Shown one piece after another: positions 15,702 through 23,912 of a stretch of 64,000 nucleotides of DNA. Every line of letters begins with the position of its first letter. The first letter of the stretch is position 1. Position numbers and translations under genes: made by a program. The stretch is taken from the NCBI RefSeq assembly GCF_001563225.1, contig NZ_CP014206.1, positions 992,001 through 1,056,000 on the forward strand. The letters run 5' to 3'. The notes beneath the pieces were generated by a model that did no database searches, was not told the DNA's origin, and was given only the letters and a program-made list of their open reading frames with translations. The stretch comes from Pseudodesulfovibrio indicus. GTDB lineage: Bacteria > Desulfobacterota > Desulfovibrionia > Desulfovibrionales > Desulfovibrionaceae.

Positions 15702-16553
15702 TTACTTCAGGTGTTTCAGGAAGGGGCTCTCCGGGGTCATAATGAACCGGGAGTTTTTCTCGAAGCCGCGCTTGTATGCATCCAGGCTGCGGGTGAATTC
15801 GTAGAATTCCGGGGAACGGCTCAGGGCGTCCGCATAGACCTTCGTGGCCTGTCCGTCGCCTTCGCCGCGGATGATCTCGGCCTGCTTTTCCGCGTCGGCC
15901 AGGATGACCGCCCGGTCCTTGTCGGCCGTGGCCTTGATCTTGGCCGAGGCCTCCAGACCTTCGGAACGGTACTGCTTGGCCTGCCGCTCGCGCTCGGCCT
16001 TCATGCGGCCGTAGATGGAGCGGGCGTTCTCCGCGGGCAGGTCCGTGCGCTTGATGCGCACGTCCAGAACCTCGATGCCGTAGGGCTGGAGCAGCTCCTT
16101 GGAGCGCAGGGTGACCGCGTCCATGATCTCCTGCCGCTTGTGCGAAACGACCTCGATCAGGGTGTAGCGGCCCAGCGCCACGCGCAGCTGGGAGCGGACG
16201 ATGTCGTCCAGCCGGGCGCGCGCGCCCTGGATGGTGCGGACCTTGGTGTAGAAGGTCAGGGGATCGGTGATGCGCCACTTGGTGTATGAGTCCACGTTCA
16301 TGTACTTCTTGTCCGTGGTGGTGATCTCCTCGGGCTTGGCGTCGAAGTCCAGGATACGCGCGTCGAAAAAGACCACGTTCTGGACCAGGGGGAGCTTGAA
16401 GTGCAGGCCGGGACCGAGCGACTTGTCGCCCACCGGGCGGCCGAGCTGAATGACGATGGCCTGTTGGGTCTGGTCCACGGTGAATGCCGCGGAGGTCAGG
16501 ACCAGGGCGCCGAGCACGATGCCGACGCCGAGAAGGATGGTGGTTTTCTTCAT
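15702..16553 (-). CDS. hflC: Protease modulator HflC
   Basis: A 283-residue SPFH (prohibitin-like) membrane protein. It has one N-terminal helix (about 5-25), the SPFH core with VDQTQQAIVIQLGRPVG and GLHFKLPLVQNV (about 25-200), then a coiled-coil rich in Glu/Arg/Ala (about 195-250) and the conserved ending region with FYEFTRSLDAYKRGF. In Proteobacteria HflC forms with HflK a large periplasmic cage that regulates the FtsH protease. It follows hflK by 12 bp, with GGAGG before its ATG; ftsH is not in the window. Confidence 0.96.
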   Translation of the reverse strand: MKKTTILLGVGIVLGALVLTSAAFTVDQTQQAIVIQLGRPVGDKSLGPGLHFKLPLVQNVVFFDARILDFDAKPEEITTTDKKYMNVDSYTKWRITDPLTFYTKVRTIQGARARLDDIVRSQLRVALGRYTLIEVVSHKRQEIMDAVTLRSKELLQPYGIEVLDVRIKRTDLPAENARSIYGRMKAERERQAKQYRSEGLEASAKIKATADKDRAVILADAEKQAEIIRGEGDGQATKVYADALSRSPEFYEFTRSLDAYKRGFEKNSRFIMTPESPFLKHLK

Positions 16554-16565
16554 GTCCGGTCCTCC

Positions 16566-17636
16566 TTACTGCGCCGGCTTGGGTTCGGGCTGCCGGGGCA
16601 GCTTGTCCAGGGGCAGGTAGGGAACGGATTGCCTGAGGGCGTCCCTCGACATGATCAGCTTCTCCGCGTCCGGGTTGGACAGGATTTCTTCCATGGTCTC
16701 CAGGTACAGCCGCTCGCGGGTGATGTCCTTGGCCTTGTTGTACTCGGTCAGCACGGACAGGAACCGGGCCGCGTCGCCCTCGGCCTTGCGGACCTTGGTC
16801 TCCTTGTAGGCACGGGCGATGTTGATGATGTGGGCCGCCTCGCCGCGCGCCTTGGGCAGGACGTCGCGCTGGTAGGCCTCGGCCTCGTTGATGAAGCGGC
16901 TCTTGTCCTCGCGGGCGGAGGCAACGTCCTTGAACGCCTCGATGACCTCGTCCGGCGGATGCACGTTCTGCATCTGCACGGCCACCACCGAAAGGCCGGT
17001 GTTGTAGCTGTCCAGGATGCGCTGCATCAGGTCGCGGGTCTGGACCTGGATTTCCTGCTTGCCGGTGGTCAGAGCGTCGTCGATGCGGCCGTTGCCGATG
17101 ACTTCGCGCATGGCCGCCTCGCCCGCATGGGCCAGGGTCTGTTCGGGGTCGTTGACGTTGAACAGGTAATTTTTTGCATCTTTTATCATGTACTGGACGA
17201 TAAACTGAACGGAGACGATGTTCTCGTCGCCGGTGAGCATCAGGGATTCCTCCTTGACCTCGCGGCTGGCCCCCTGCTGGAAGGCCTGGGTCAGCGGACG
17301 GCCCACGGACCGGAAGCCGAATTCCACGCGGCGAATCTGCGTCACCTTGGGGGTGAGCACGCTTTCCACCGGATACGGGATGTGGTAGTTGGGACCCGCC
17401 GTGGTGATGCGGTTGTATTGCCCGAACTGCTTGACCACGCCGACCTCGTCGGGTTCCACGATGTAGAACCCGCTGGCAATCCAGAGGAGGACAATGATCG
17501 GAAGGACGAGTTTCCAGCCGGGCAGCTTGAATTTCTTCAGCTTGTCAAACTGCTGCTGGAAGTCGTCGAAGCTCGGCGGCTTGCCGCCGGGACGCCCCTG
17601 TTGTTGCTTTTGTAGTTTTTCCCAATCCCAGTTCAT
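16566..17636 (-). CDS. hflK: FtsH protease regulator HflK
   Basis: A 356-residue SPFH protein. The cytoplasmic N-terminus is Gln/Pro/Lys-rich, one membrane helix lies at about 42-62 (WKLVLPIIVLLWIASGFYIV), and the SPFH domain follows with VEPDEVGVVKQFGQY, GPNYHIPYPVE and VQFIVQYMIKDAKNYLF. A coiled-coil region (about 250-310, RGEAAHIINIARAYKETKVRKAEGD-like) mediates assembly with HflC. The ATG at 17636 begins MNWDWEKLQKQQQ, the normal family start, though the ribosome-binding site is weak. It is the first gene of the hflKC operon and diverges from the YkgJ gene. Confidence 0.95.
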   Translation of the reverse strand: MNWDWEKLQKQQQGRPGGKPPSFDDFQQQFDKLKKFKLPGWKLVLPIIVLLWIASGFYIVEPDEVGVVKQFGQYNRITTAGPNYHIPYPVESVLTPKVTQIRRVEFGFRSVGRPLTQAFQQGASREVKEESLMLTGDENIVSVQFIVQYMIKDAKNYLFNVNDPEQTLAHAGEAAMREVIGNGRIDDALTTGKQEIQVQTRDLMQRILDSYNTGLSVVAVQMQNVHPPDEVIEAFKDVASAREDKSRFINEAEAYQRDVLPKARGEAAHIINIARAYKETKVRKAEGDAARFLSVLTEYNKAKDITRERLYLETMEEILSNPDAEKLIMSRDALRQSVPYLPLDKLPRQPEPKPAQ

Positions 17637-17729
17637 AATGACCCACAAGTAGGCACATTGCGTGAGCAGGTCAAGAAGAGCCGGAGGAAAAACCAGGATT
17701 TCAACCACGCCCGACCGGGCGCTCTCGAT

Positions 17730-18215
17730 ATGGACGTGATTCAGTTCCCCCCGCTCATAGGCCTTTTCCGCCGTTTCCGCGCCTTCGTCCTCCGCAGGGA
17801 CGTGGAGGTGGTCGGCCGCTGCAACCTCTGCGGCAAATGCTGCCGCTCCATCCTGCTCAGCGACAGGGGCCGCTGGCTGCGCCGCATGTCCCGGTTCGAG
17901 CGGCTGGTGGCCGAGGCCCCGGAGCACGGCCGGTTCCGGCCCATCGGCAGGGCCGAGGACGGCCTTCTCCTCTTCGACTGCGCCATGCTCGCCGGGGACA
18001 ACACCTGCTCTTGCCACGACGCCAGGCCCGCTTTATGTAGTAATTACCCGTCCAAGTCGCTATATTACAGAGGAGGACGGCTCCCGGACGACTGCGGTTA
18101 CGCCTACCGGGCCGTGACCTTTCGCGACGTGCTCCTCGGGCGCAAACCGCTCAGGCCGCCGGATTTCTCCGCCCTGCTGCAACGGAAAATAGAACAAAAC
18201 AAAGACGGATCGTAA
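17730..18215 (+). CDS. YkgJ family cysteine-cluster protein
   Basis: A protein of about 161 residues with the YkgJ-type cluster: RCNLCGKCCRSI near the N-terminus, CAMLAGDNTCSCHDARPALCSNYP in the middle, and CGYA near the end. These cysteines usually hold a zinc ion or an Fe-S cluster. I chose the ATG at 17730 (MDVIQFPPLIGLF); a TTG at 17658 would add 24 Lys/Arg-rich residues, and neither start has an ideal ribosome-binding site. Its stop overlaps the start of the exporter adaptor gene by one base, so it belongs to the exporter operon. The function is unknown. Confidence 0.8.
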   Translation: MDVIQFPPLIGLFRRFRAFVLRRDVEVVGRCNLCGKCCRSILLSDRGRWLRRMSRFERLVAEAPEHGRFRPIGRAEDGLLLFDCAMLAGDNTCSCHDARPALCSNYPSKSLYYRGGRLPDDCGYAYRAVTFRDVLLGRKPLRPPDFSALLQRKIEQNKDGS

Positions 18216-19303
18216 TGAAAAAGCTCCTCTTCATACTCATCGCCCTGCTCCTCACCGGCGGCGGGGTCTGGTACTTCACCGCGGGCCAGTCCAAGGACCG
18301 CATCAAGGTGCTCAAGACCGACACCGTCAAGCGGGGCTCCGTGGCCCGCGTGCTGGAGGCCACCGGCATCGTCAAGGCCCAGGTCGGCGCCCAGGTCAAG
18401 ATCGGCGCCCAGGCCACCGGCGTGCTCGAATCCGTGCCCGTCAAGGTCGGCGACCGCGTCAAGAAGGGCGACCTCGTGGCCCGCATCGACTCCCGCGAGC
18501 TCAAGGCGCGCATCGCCGAGGCCCGCGCCAACCTCGAACTGGCCCAGGCCAAGCTCGACTACATGGAAAAGAACCTGCCGCGCAAGCGGTCCCTGGTGCA
18601 GAAGAAGCTCGAAGCCCAGGACACCCTGGACGTGGCCACCCAGGACGCACAGATCGCCCGGCACACCGTGGCCTCGGCCGAGGCCAAGCTGCGCACCCTC
18701 CAGATTCAGCTTTCCTACACCAGCATCTATTCGCCCATCGACGGCGTGGTCAGCCAGGTGGCGGCCCAGGAGGGCGAGACCGTGGTCTCCGGCCTGTCCG
18801 TGTCCAACCTGATCACCGTGCTCGAACCGGACAAGCTCGAAATGTGGATCTACGTGGACGAGACCGACGTGGGCCGGGTCAAGGCCGGGCTGCCCGTGCG
18901 CTACACCGTGGACGCCTACCGCGACAAGGTCTTCGAGGGCGAGGTGGACCGCATCTATCCCGAACCGGAAATCCGCGACAACATCGTCTACTACCGCACC
19001 CTGGTGAAGGTCACCGCCGACCAGGCCGGGTTCCTGCGCCCGGAGATGACCACCCAGTGCAAGATCGTCGTCCAGACCAAGGACGACGTCCTGATCGTGC
19101 CCAACAACGCCCTGAAGTGGGTCAAGGACCGCCAGGTCTGCTTCCGGGTCACTGACCCCAAGCTCGAACCCGAAGAGGTCGAACCGACCCTCGGCCTGAT
19201 CGGGCTCGAAACCTCCGAGGTCCTGGACGGCCTCTCCGAAGGGGACGTGGTCGCCACCCAGCTCGTGCTGCCCGGCGCCAAGGTCGGCAAGAAGGGATTG
19301 TGA
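18215..19303 (+). CDS. MacA-like periplasmic adaptor subunit (HlyD family)
   Basis: A 362-residue membrane fusion protein with an N-terminal anchor (about 3-20), lipoyl halves (VKIGAQATGVLESVPVKVGDRVKKGDLVARID near 60-92 and YTSIYSPIDGVVSQVAAQEGETV near 165-195), an alpha-helical hairpin between them (about 95-160), and beta-barrel and membrane-proximal domains after 200. This is the MacA layout. Start and stop overlap the flanking genes (TAATG at 18213 and TGATG at 19301), which shows tight translational coupling with the YkgJ and ATPase genes. It should join an inner-membrane ABC exporter to an outer-membrane channel; no TolC is in the window. Confidence 0.93.
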   Translation: MKKLLFILIALLLTGGGVWYFTAGQSKDRIKVLKTDTVKRGSVARVLEATGIVKAQVGAQVKIGAQATGVLESVPVKVGDRVKKGDLVARIDSRELKARIAEARANLELAQAKLDYMEKNLPRKRSLVQKKLEAQDTLDVATQDAQIARHTVASAEAKLRTLQIQLSYTSIYSPIDGVVSQVAAQEGETVVSGLSVSNLITVLEPDKLEMWIYVDETDVGRVKAGLPVRYTVDAYRDKVFEGEVDRIYPEPEIRDNIVYYRTLVKVTADQAGFLRPEMTTQCKIVVQTKDDVLIVPNNALKWVKDRQVCFRVTDPKLEPEEVEPTLGLIGLETSEVLDGLSEGDVVATQLVLPGAKVGKKGL

Positions 19304-20031
19304 TGAGCGACCCCGCCATCTCCCTGACCGGGATCACCAAGACCTTCTTCCAGGGCAAACAGGACGACGAGCCCGGCATCGAGGTGCTCAAGGGAATCAC
19401 CCTGGACGTGGCCCAGGGCGAGTTCGTCGCCCTTCAGGGAACCTCCGGGTCGGGCAAGTCCACCCTGCTGCACATCATCGGCCTGCTCGACCGGCCCACC
19501 GACGGACAATACCGGCTCCTGGGCCAGGACGCCGCAGGCCTCGACGACGACCACCAGTCCGACCTGCGCAACCGGGCGCTCGGCTTCGTGTTCCAGTCCT
19601 TCTACCTCATCTCCTACGCCACCGCGCTGGAAAACGTCATCCTGCCCGGCCTCTACTCCGGCAAACCGCGCAGCCGGCTCGTGGCCCGCGCCGAGGAGCT
19701 CCTCGACCGCGTCGGCCTGGCCGACCGCATGCACTTCAAGCCCTCGCGGCTGTCCGGTGGACAACAACAGCGCGTGGCCATGGCCCGCGCCCTGCTCAAC
19801 GATCCCCAAATCCTCCTGGCCGACGAACCCACCGGACAGCTGGATTCCAATACCTCCGCCGAGATCATGAAACTGTTCCACGACGTGCACCGCGCCGGGC
19901 AGACTATCATCCTCGTCACCCACGACGAAGACGTGGCCGCCGAAGCCGACCGCATCATCCGGCTCCACGACGGCCGCATCGCCGAAGACGTCATGAAGAA
20001 TGCCTCCGGCGGCCAGGGGGGAAACTTTTGA
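19303..20031 (+). CDS. MacB-type ABC transporter ATP-binding protein
   Basis: A 242-residue ATPase with Walker A (GTSGSGKSTLLH), the Q-loop GFVFQSFYLI, the signature LSGGQQQRVAMARALL, Walker B ILLADEPTGQLDS and the switch His LVTHDED. In MacB proper this domain is fused to the permease, but here it is separate. It overlaps the adaptor stop. Its last residues (NASGGQGGNF) and stop codon are encoded by an element I repeat that begins at 20002, so the C-terminus has probably been remodelled by the repeat. The natural end of the domain is near GRIAEDVM. Confidence 0.93.
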   Translation: MSDPAISLTGITKTFFQGKQDDEPGIEVLKGITLDVAQGEFVALQGTSGSGKSTLLHIIGLLDRPTDGQYRLLGQDAAGLDDDHQSDLRNRALGFVFQSFYLISYATALENVILPGLYSGKPRSRLVARAEELLDRVGLADRMHFKPSRLSGGQQQRVAMARALLNDPQILLADEPTGQLDSNTSAEIMKLFHDVHRAGQTIILVTHDEDVAAEADRIIRLHDGRIAEDVMKNASGGQGGNF

Positions 20032-20092
20032 AAAAGTTTCCCCCCTGGACCCCCCTTCAAAACTTTTTGGGTGCCTTCGGCAAGTCCGTGCG
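20002..20092 (+). repeat. Element I, forward half (hairpin 20013-20048)
   Basis: It opens with GCCTCCGGCGGCC, then a perfect 17-bp stem CCAGGGGGGAAACTTTT / AAAAGTTTCCCCCCTGG with a 2-nt apex, then GGACCCCCCTTCAAAACTTT and TGCCTTCGGCA. It overlaps the end of the ATPase gene and provides its stop codon. Confidence 0.9.
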
Positions 20093-20204
20093 TGAGCGGG
20101 AAGGCGAGTGTTGGGGGAGAGAAGAGTGGGGGGAGGCGTGATATGACGGCGTCAAAAGGTTTGGTTGGAATTTGAACGGTTAGAACGACGATAACTCGGA
20201 TACC

Positions 20205-20264
20205 CCCTTCGCGAAGCGACCCGAAAAGTTTGGGAAGGGAGAGGGGATGGGGGTCCGGGGGAGG
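20205..20264 (-). repeat. Element I, inverted half without its hairpin
   Basis: The stretch TTCGCGAAGCGACCCGAAAA, GTTTGGGAAGGGAGAGGGGA, GGGGGTCCGGGGGAGGCG matches the inverted halves at 27419 and 56490 up to the base of the stem, where it stops. It forms an inverted pair with the forward half at 20002. GGGGGAGG here probably serves as the ribosome-binding site of the next gene. Confidence 0.7.
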
Positions 20265-20275
20265 CGACGACAACG

Positions 20276-21505
20276 ATGATACGGACCGTGATGCGTGTGG
20301 TGAGCATGGGCTTGGAGGCTGTTTGGGCCTTCAAGTTGCGGTCTGTTTTCGTGGTTTTGGGCGTGGCCTTCGGGATCGCGTCGTTGACCCTGATCGTCAC
20401 GGCGGTGGACGGGGCGAACCGCAAGGCCGTGGAGATGGTCGAGATGTTCGGGCCGGACGCGGCGCTGGTGTTCGGCGGCAATTTCCAGAAGCGGGCGGTG
20501 GGCATGCGCACCCTGACGCTCAGCCGCGAGGACGCGGCGCGCATCCGGGATTCCCTGCCGGGCGCGTACCAGGTGCTGCCCATGCGGTCCAAGGGCGGCC
20601 AGACCGTGAAGGCGGGCAGCCGCAACTATCAGGACGTGCAGATCGTCGGCACCACCGAGAACTATGCCCAGGCCTGGAACTGGCCGCTGGCCGAGGGCCG
20701 CGACATCACCGCCGAGGACGAGCGCATCGGGGCCAAGGTCGCCATCCTGGGCGAGACGCCAGCCCGCGAGCTGTTCGGCGACCTGTCGCCCGTGGGCAAG
20801 GTGGTCTACATCTCGGACATCCCGTTCCAGGTGGTGGGCAAGCTCGCCTACCGGGGCGTGACCTCGGGCCGGGGCGGCGACGTGGACAACCGGATCATCA
20901 TCCCGCTCTCCACCCTGGTCCAGCGCTACAACATGGACCGCCAGTATTTCCGGGCGTTGCGCGTCAAGTTCGTGGAGGCCGAGCACATGGGGGCCTACAC
21001 CGAAAACCTGCGCTCCCTGCTGCGCCACCTGCACCATCTGGCCCCGGAAGAGGACGACGACTTCACCATCCTGACCGCCGACGAGGTCCTCAAGTTCCTG
21101 TCCATGTTCAAGGGCGGCCTGACCCTGTTCCTGGGCGTCACTGCGGGCATAGCCGTGCTCGTGGGCGGGTTCGTGCTGGCCAACCTGTTCTCCATCTCGG
21201 TCTCGGAGCGGGCCGAGGAGATCGGCCTGAAAAAGGCCATGGGCGCGCGCAATTCGGCCATCATGCTCCAATTCCTGGTGGAGGCCTGCGCCCTGACCCT
21301 GCTCGGCGGCGTGCTCGGCCTGTTCCTCGGCCTGGGGCTGGGCCAGTTTCTCTCCCGCCTCGACATCCTGACCATCCAGTTCTCCTGGAAGGCGTTCCTC
21401 ATGGCCCTGGCCGGGTCCCAGGCCGTGGGCCTGATCTTCGGCCTCAAGCCCGCGCGCCAGGCCGCCTCCCTCGATCCCATCCAGGCCCTTCGCGGCGAGG
21501 GGTAG
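20276..21505 (+). CDS. MacB/FtsX-type ABC transporter permease
   Basis: A 409-residue permease. It has a first helix at about 20-45 (SVFVVLGVAFGIASLTLIVTA), a periplasmic MacB_PCD domain at about 50-275, then three helices at about 285-310, 330-360 and 370-395. The coupling loop is SVSERAEEIGLKKAMGARNSAIM, and the end LKPARQAASLDPIQALRGEG is the standard family C-terminus. It pairs with the ATPase at 19303 and the adaptor at 18215 as a split MacAB-like exporter. A repeat pair of about 240 bp separates the ATPase and permease genes. The exported substrate is unknown. Confidence 0.92.
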   Translation: MIRTVMRVVSMGLEAVWAFKLRSVFVVLGVAFGIASLTLIVTAVDGANRKAVEMVEMFGPDAALVFGGNFQKRAVGMRTLTLSREDAARIRDSLPGAYQVLPMRSKGGQTVKAGSRNYQDVQIVGTTENYAQAWNWPLAEGRDITAEDERIGAKVAILGETPARELFGDLSPVGKVVYISDIPFQVVGKLAYRGVTSGRGGDVDNRIIIPLSTLVQRYNMDRQYFRALRVKFVEAEHMGAYTENLRSLLRHLHHLAPEEDDDFTILTADEVLKFLSMFKGGLTLFLGVTAGIAVLVGGFVLANLFSISVSERAEEIGLKKAMGARNSAIMLQFLVEACALTLLGGVLGLFLGLGLGQFLSRLDILTIQFSWKAFLMALAGSQAVGLIFGLKPARQAASLDPIQALRGEG

Positions 21506-21549
21506 GACGCCGATACAGGCCCGATTGCTGCGTTGCTGCAACCAGTTCA

Positions 21550-21592
21550 AACCCTCGCGTACTGTTCCGTACGCTTCGGTCTTGAACTGGTT
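21550..21592. other. Hairpin in the gap before the 169-residue membrane protein
   Basis: AGTTCAA..TTGAACT arms enclose a second pair GCGTAC / GTACGC. It lies in the 186-bp gap 21506-21691, which has no gene. There is no T-run, so it may be a structured leader or a remnant of a small repeat. Confidence 0.4.
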
Positions 21593-21691
21593 TTGCGCCT
21601 TGCACTCGACCCTGTCTCGACGTCCTGCCAAGAAATCATGGCCGTTGTATCCGGGCTTGCCTCGATCCCGGCCAGAAGATAGAGAATAGCG

Positions 21692-22201
21692 ATGCGCATC
21701 AACATCCCGCGAGTGTACGGCGAGTCGTCCAAGGAAAAGATCATCCGGTCCCTGGCCCTGATCCTGGTCTTCGCCGCCGTCATCTGGGCGTTCGTCAAGA
21801 ACAACCAGCACGTGGTGGACGTCCTCAACCAGCAGAGCGCGGTCTACGACGAGACCAAACGGCTGGACAAGGAGGACAAGAAGTTCATCGTCTCCTTCAC
21901 CAAATCGCTGAAGGACGAGTGGGGGCTGACCTGCCGCATCCAGATCTACGGCGGCGACTTCGTGGTCCCGGAACTGGACGACAAGACCCTGTACATGGGC
22001 CTCGCCCCGTCCATCGGCGTGGCCGAGCTGCGCTTCCCGCCGCTCATGCGCACCGCGCTGGGCCCGGACTACGCCGAGTATCTCAAGACAACCTTCCTGC
22101 TCCCCTCCTTCGAGCAGGACGACTGGCCCATGGCCATTCAGGAAGTATTGGTGGAAATATTTAAAAAACTCGAATCATTGAACAAGGGAGCCAAAGAGTG
22201 A
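21692..22201 (+). CDS. Membrane-anchored protein of unknown function
   Basis: A 169-residue protein with one membrane helix at about 19-36 ([19 protein letters not shown]) and a soluble domain of about 125 residues. The middle part ([34 protein letters not shown]) somewhat resembles TPM-type domains, which are found in envelope proteins, but I cannot assign it firmly. Its last four bases overlap the start of rnhA, so the two are translationally coupled. Start ATG at 21692 with AGAGAATAGCG before it. The position of the soluble domain (periplasmic or cytoplasmic) is not certain. Confidence 0.7.
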   Translation: MRINIPRVYGESSKEKIIRSLALILVFAAVIWAFVKNNQHVVDVLNQQSAVYDETKRLDKEDKKFIVSFTKSLKDEWGLTCRIQIYGGDFVVPELDDKTLYMGLAPSIGVAELRFPPLMRTALGPDYAEYLKTTFLLPSFEQDDWPMAIQEVLVEIFKKLESLNKGAKE

Positions 22202-22683
22202 GCGAGAGCGTGACCATGTATACGGACGGTTCCTGCCTGGGCAACCCCGGCCCCGGCGGCTACGGCGCAATCCTCATCCACGGCGAATACAAGGGCGCAT
22301 CCGGCGACAACTACAAGGAACTCGCCCAGGGCTACAAGCGGACCACCAACAACCGCATGGAGCTGCTGGCCGTGATCGAAGGCCTCACCGCCCTCACCCG
22401 GCCCTGCACCGTGGACCTCTGGACCGACTCCAAATACGTCCAGCAGGCCATCACCCAGGGGTGGCTCAAGAACTGGCAGCGCAACGGCTGGAAAACCGCC
22501 GCCAAGAAACCCGTCAAGAACCAGGACCTCTGGCGCAGGCTCATGCCCCTGCTCGAAAACCACAAGGTCGATTTCCACTGGGTCAAGGGCCACGCCGGAC
22601 ATCTGCTCAACGAGCGCGTGGACGACCTCGCCCGAGGCGCGGCCTCCGGCGGTGGGCTGCTCGTGGACGAGGGCATGGAATAG
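22198..22683 (+). CDS. rnhA: Ribonuclease HI
   Basis: A 161-residue RNase HI that cuts the RNA strand of RNA-DNA hybrids. All catalytic acidic residues are visible: Asp in [17 protein letters not shown], Glu in [13 protein letters not shown], Asp in [10 protein letters not shown], and the HxxxNE/D segment [18 protein letters not shown]. The basic handle ([20 protein letters not shown]) is present as in the E. coli enzyme. The start is a GTG overlapping the previous stop. The C-terminus is followed within 8 bp by an element I repeat. Confidence 0.97.
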   Translation: MSESVTMYTDGSCLGNPGPGGYGAILIHGEYKGASGDNYKELAQGYKRTTNNRMELLAVIEGLTALTRPCTVDLWTDSKYVQQAITQGWLKNWQRNGWKTAAKKPVKNQDLWRRLMPLLENHKVDFHWVKGHAGHLLNERVDDLARGAASGGGLLVDEGME

Positions 22684-22691
22684 GAAAAGAC

Positions 22692-22792
22692 GCCTCCGGC
22701 GGCCGGGGCGCTGCCTCGAACCCCGCCAGGGAACCCTTTGAAAAGGGTTCCCTGGACCCTCCCAAACTTTTTGTGTGCCTTCGGCAGGTGCG
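22692..22792 (+). repeat. Element I, forward half (hairpin 22726-22755)
   Basis: It starts with GCCTCCGGCGGCC and has a 14-bp perfect stem CCAGGGAACCCTTT / AAAGGGTTCCCTGG with apex GA, then GGACCCTCCCAAACTTTTTG and TGCCTTCGGCAGG..CGTGCGG. The region 22684-23336 (653 bp) holds this half, two long inverted repeats and the inverted half at 23215, but no gene. Confidence 0.85.
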
Positions 22793-22893
22793 TGCGGACG
22801 CGGGGATGCGTCGCGCGGTCCGCGTCGTGGGATGATGAAAGCGGGGGAGGGGGGCGTTTCGGGCGGTGGTTTGGCTGGGAGCGGGCAGGCGGT

Positions 22894-22960
22894 GTCCCGA
22901 AGTGTTCGCGCCGGACATCTGCCGCGCGCGGTCAGCTGCCCGGCGCGAACACTCCGGGAC
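22894..22960. repeat. 21-bp inverted repeat inside the rnhA-pncC gap
   Basis: The arms 22894-22914 and 22940-22960 are complementary over 21 positions with one mismatch and a 25-nt loop. The arms contain GTGTTCGCGCCGG / CCGGCGCGAACAC. Possibly a cruciform or RNA hairpin inserted between the two halves of the element I pair. Confidence 0.7.
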
Positions 22961-23080
22961 GGTTGCCCAACGCCGCGGGCACGCTTGCCGGAACGCGACA
23001 AGTCGGCTTCGCGGCGTTTTCGGACGGCGTCCTAAAGAAATCGTTTTTAACGAGTCCAGACTCTTCCAAATATAAACCCG

Positions 23081-23159
23081 CGATTTCGGGCGGAAAAAAC
23101 TGCGTGCTTCTTTTGGTGAAGAAGCACGCAGTTTCGTCCGTTTTTTCCGCCCGAAATCG
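23081..23159. repeat. 30-bp inverted repeat with a bulge
   Basis: The left arm 23081-23110 pairs with the right arm starting at 23121, interrupted by a 9-nt insertion in the right arm. The inner stem is AAACTGCGTGCTTC / GAAGCACGCAGTTT and the outer stem is CGATTTCGGGCGGAAA / TTTCCGCCCGAAATCG. It is one of the longest stems in the window. Confidence 0.75.
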
Positions 23160-23214
23160 CCAACCGGCACGGCGGAAGGCGTCCCGGCCCGGCCTTTCGC
23201 CGCCGCACGAACCC

Positions 23215-23315
23215 GAGCGAAGCGAGCGCCAAGAAGTTTTGGAGATTCTTAAGAACCTTTTTCAAAAGGTTCTTAAGCGGGTCTAGGACAGCGCCCTGGC
23301 CGCCGGAGGCCTCCC
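23215..23315 (-). repeat. Element I, inverted half (hairpin 23248-23277)
   Basis: AGCGAGCGCCAAGAAGTTTT is followed by a 14-bp stem CTTAAGAACCTTTT / AAAAGGTTCTTAAG with apex TC, then CGGGTC and GGCCGCCGGAGGC. The stem sequence is unlike other copies, but the apex and flanks are the same. It pairs with the forward half at 22692. Confidence 0.8.
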
Positions 23316-23336
23316 CCCGCATGTCGTTACGCGGCC

Positions 23337-23822
23337 CTACTTGGTCACGCCGAGCAGCCCGTTGACGGCGGCCATGACGGTTTGGCCTTTGATCTGGTCG
23401 CGGGTTCCCTGGAAGTTGTATTGACGGGCGCGGTTGCCGCCGGGCCAGGCCCAGGCGATCCAGACGGTGCCCACGGGTTTGTCGGGCGTACCGCCGCCGG
23501 GTCCGGCGATGCCGGAGACGGCCACGGAGACGTCGGCGTCCAGGGCCTTGAGCGCGCCCTGCGCCATGGCGATGACCACGGGTTCGGAGACCGCGCCGTA
23601 TTGTTCGAGGGTGGTTTCGGGTACGCCGAGGAGTTTGGTTTTGACCTGGTTGGCGTAGGCGACCACGGACCCGGCGAACCATTCGGAGCTGCCGGGGGTG
23701 TCGGTCAGGGTGCTGGCGATGAGGCCGCCGGTGCAGGATTCGGCTGTGGCCAGGAGATGGTCTTGGACGCGCAGGCATTCGCCGATTTCGGCGACGGCGC
23801 GGGCGACGAGATAGGTGTCCAT
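23337..23822 (-). CDS. pncC: CinA C-terminal domain protein (nicotinamide-nucleotide amidohydrolase)
   Basis: A 161-residue stand-alone CinA C-terminal domain (PncC). Family motifs are [19 protein letters not shown] (catalytic Ser region), [31 protein letters not shown] and [23 protein letters not shown]. PncC hydrolyses NMN to nicotinate mononucleotide and ammonia in pyridine-nucleotide recycling. The start at 23822 has GGAGG before it (GGAGGAACTAACC). Upstream readings in this frame are chance. It diverges from the small membrane protein gene at 23913. Confidence 0.92.
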   Translation of the reverse strand: MDTYLVARAVAEIGECLRVQDHLLATAESCTGGLIASTLTDTPGSSEWFAGSVVAYANQVKTKLLGVPETTLEQYGAVSEPVVIAMAQGALKALDADVSVAVSGIAGPGGGTPDKPVGTVWIAWAWPGGNRARQYNFQGTRDQIKGQTVMAAVNGLLGVTK

Positions 23823-23912
23823 GGTTAGTTCCTCCGGTGCAGGTTGTACCCAAAGCCGGAATGGGTTGCAATGACGGCGGCGCGGACGGTAGGGTCCGGA
23901 CTGGAGGCATGG

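Noticed and set aside
20180-21811. Long minus-strand frame over the MacB-like permease
   Set aside because: Antisense shadow: low complexity and no ribosome-binding site, and the plus-strand gene has clear family motifs.
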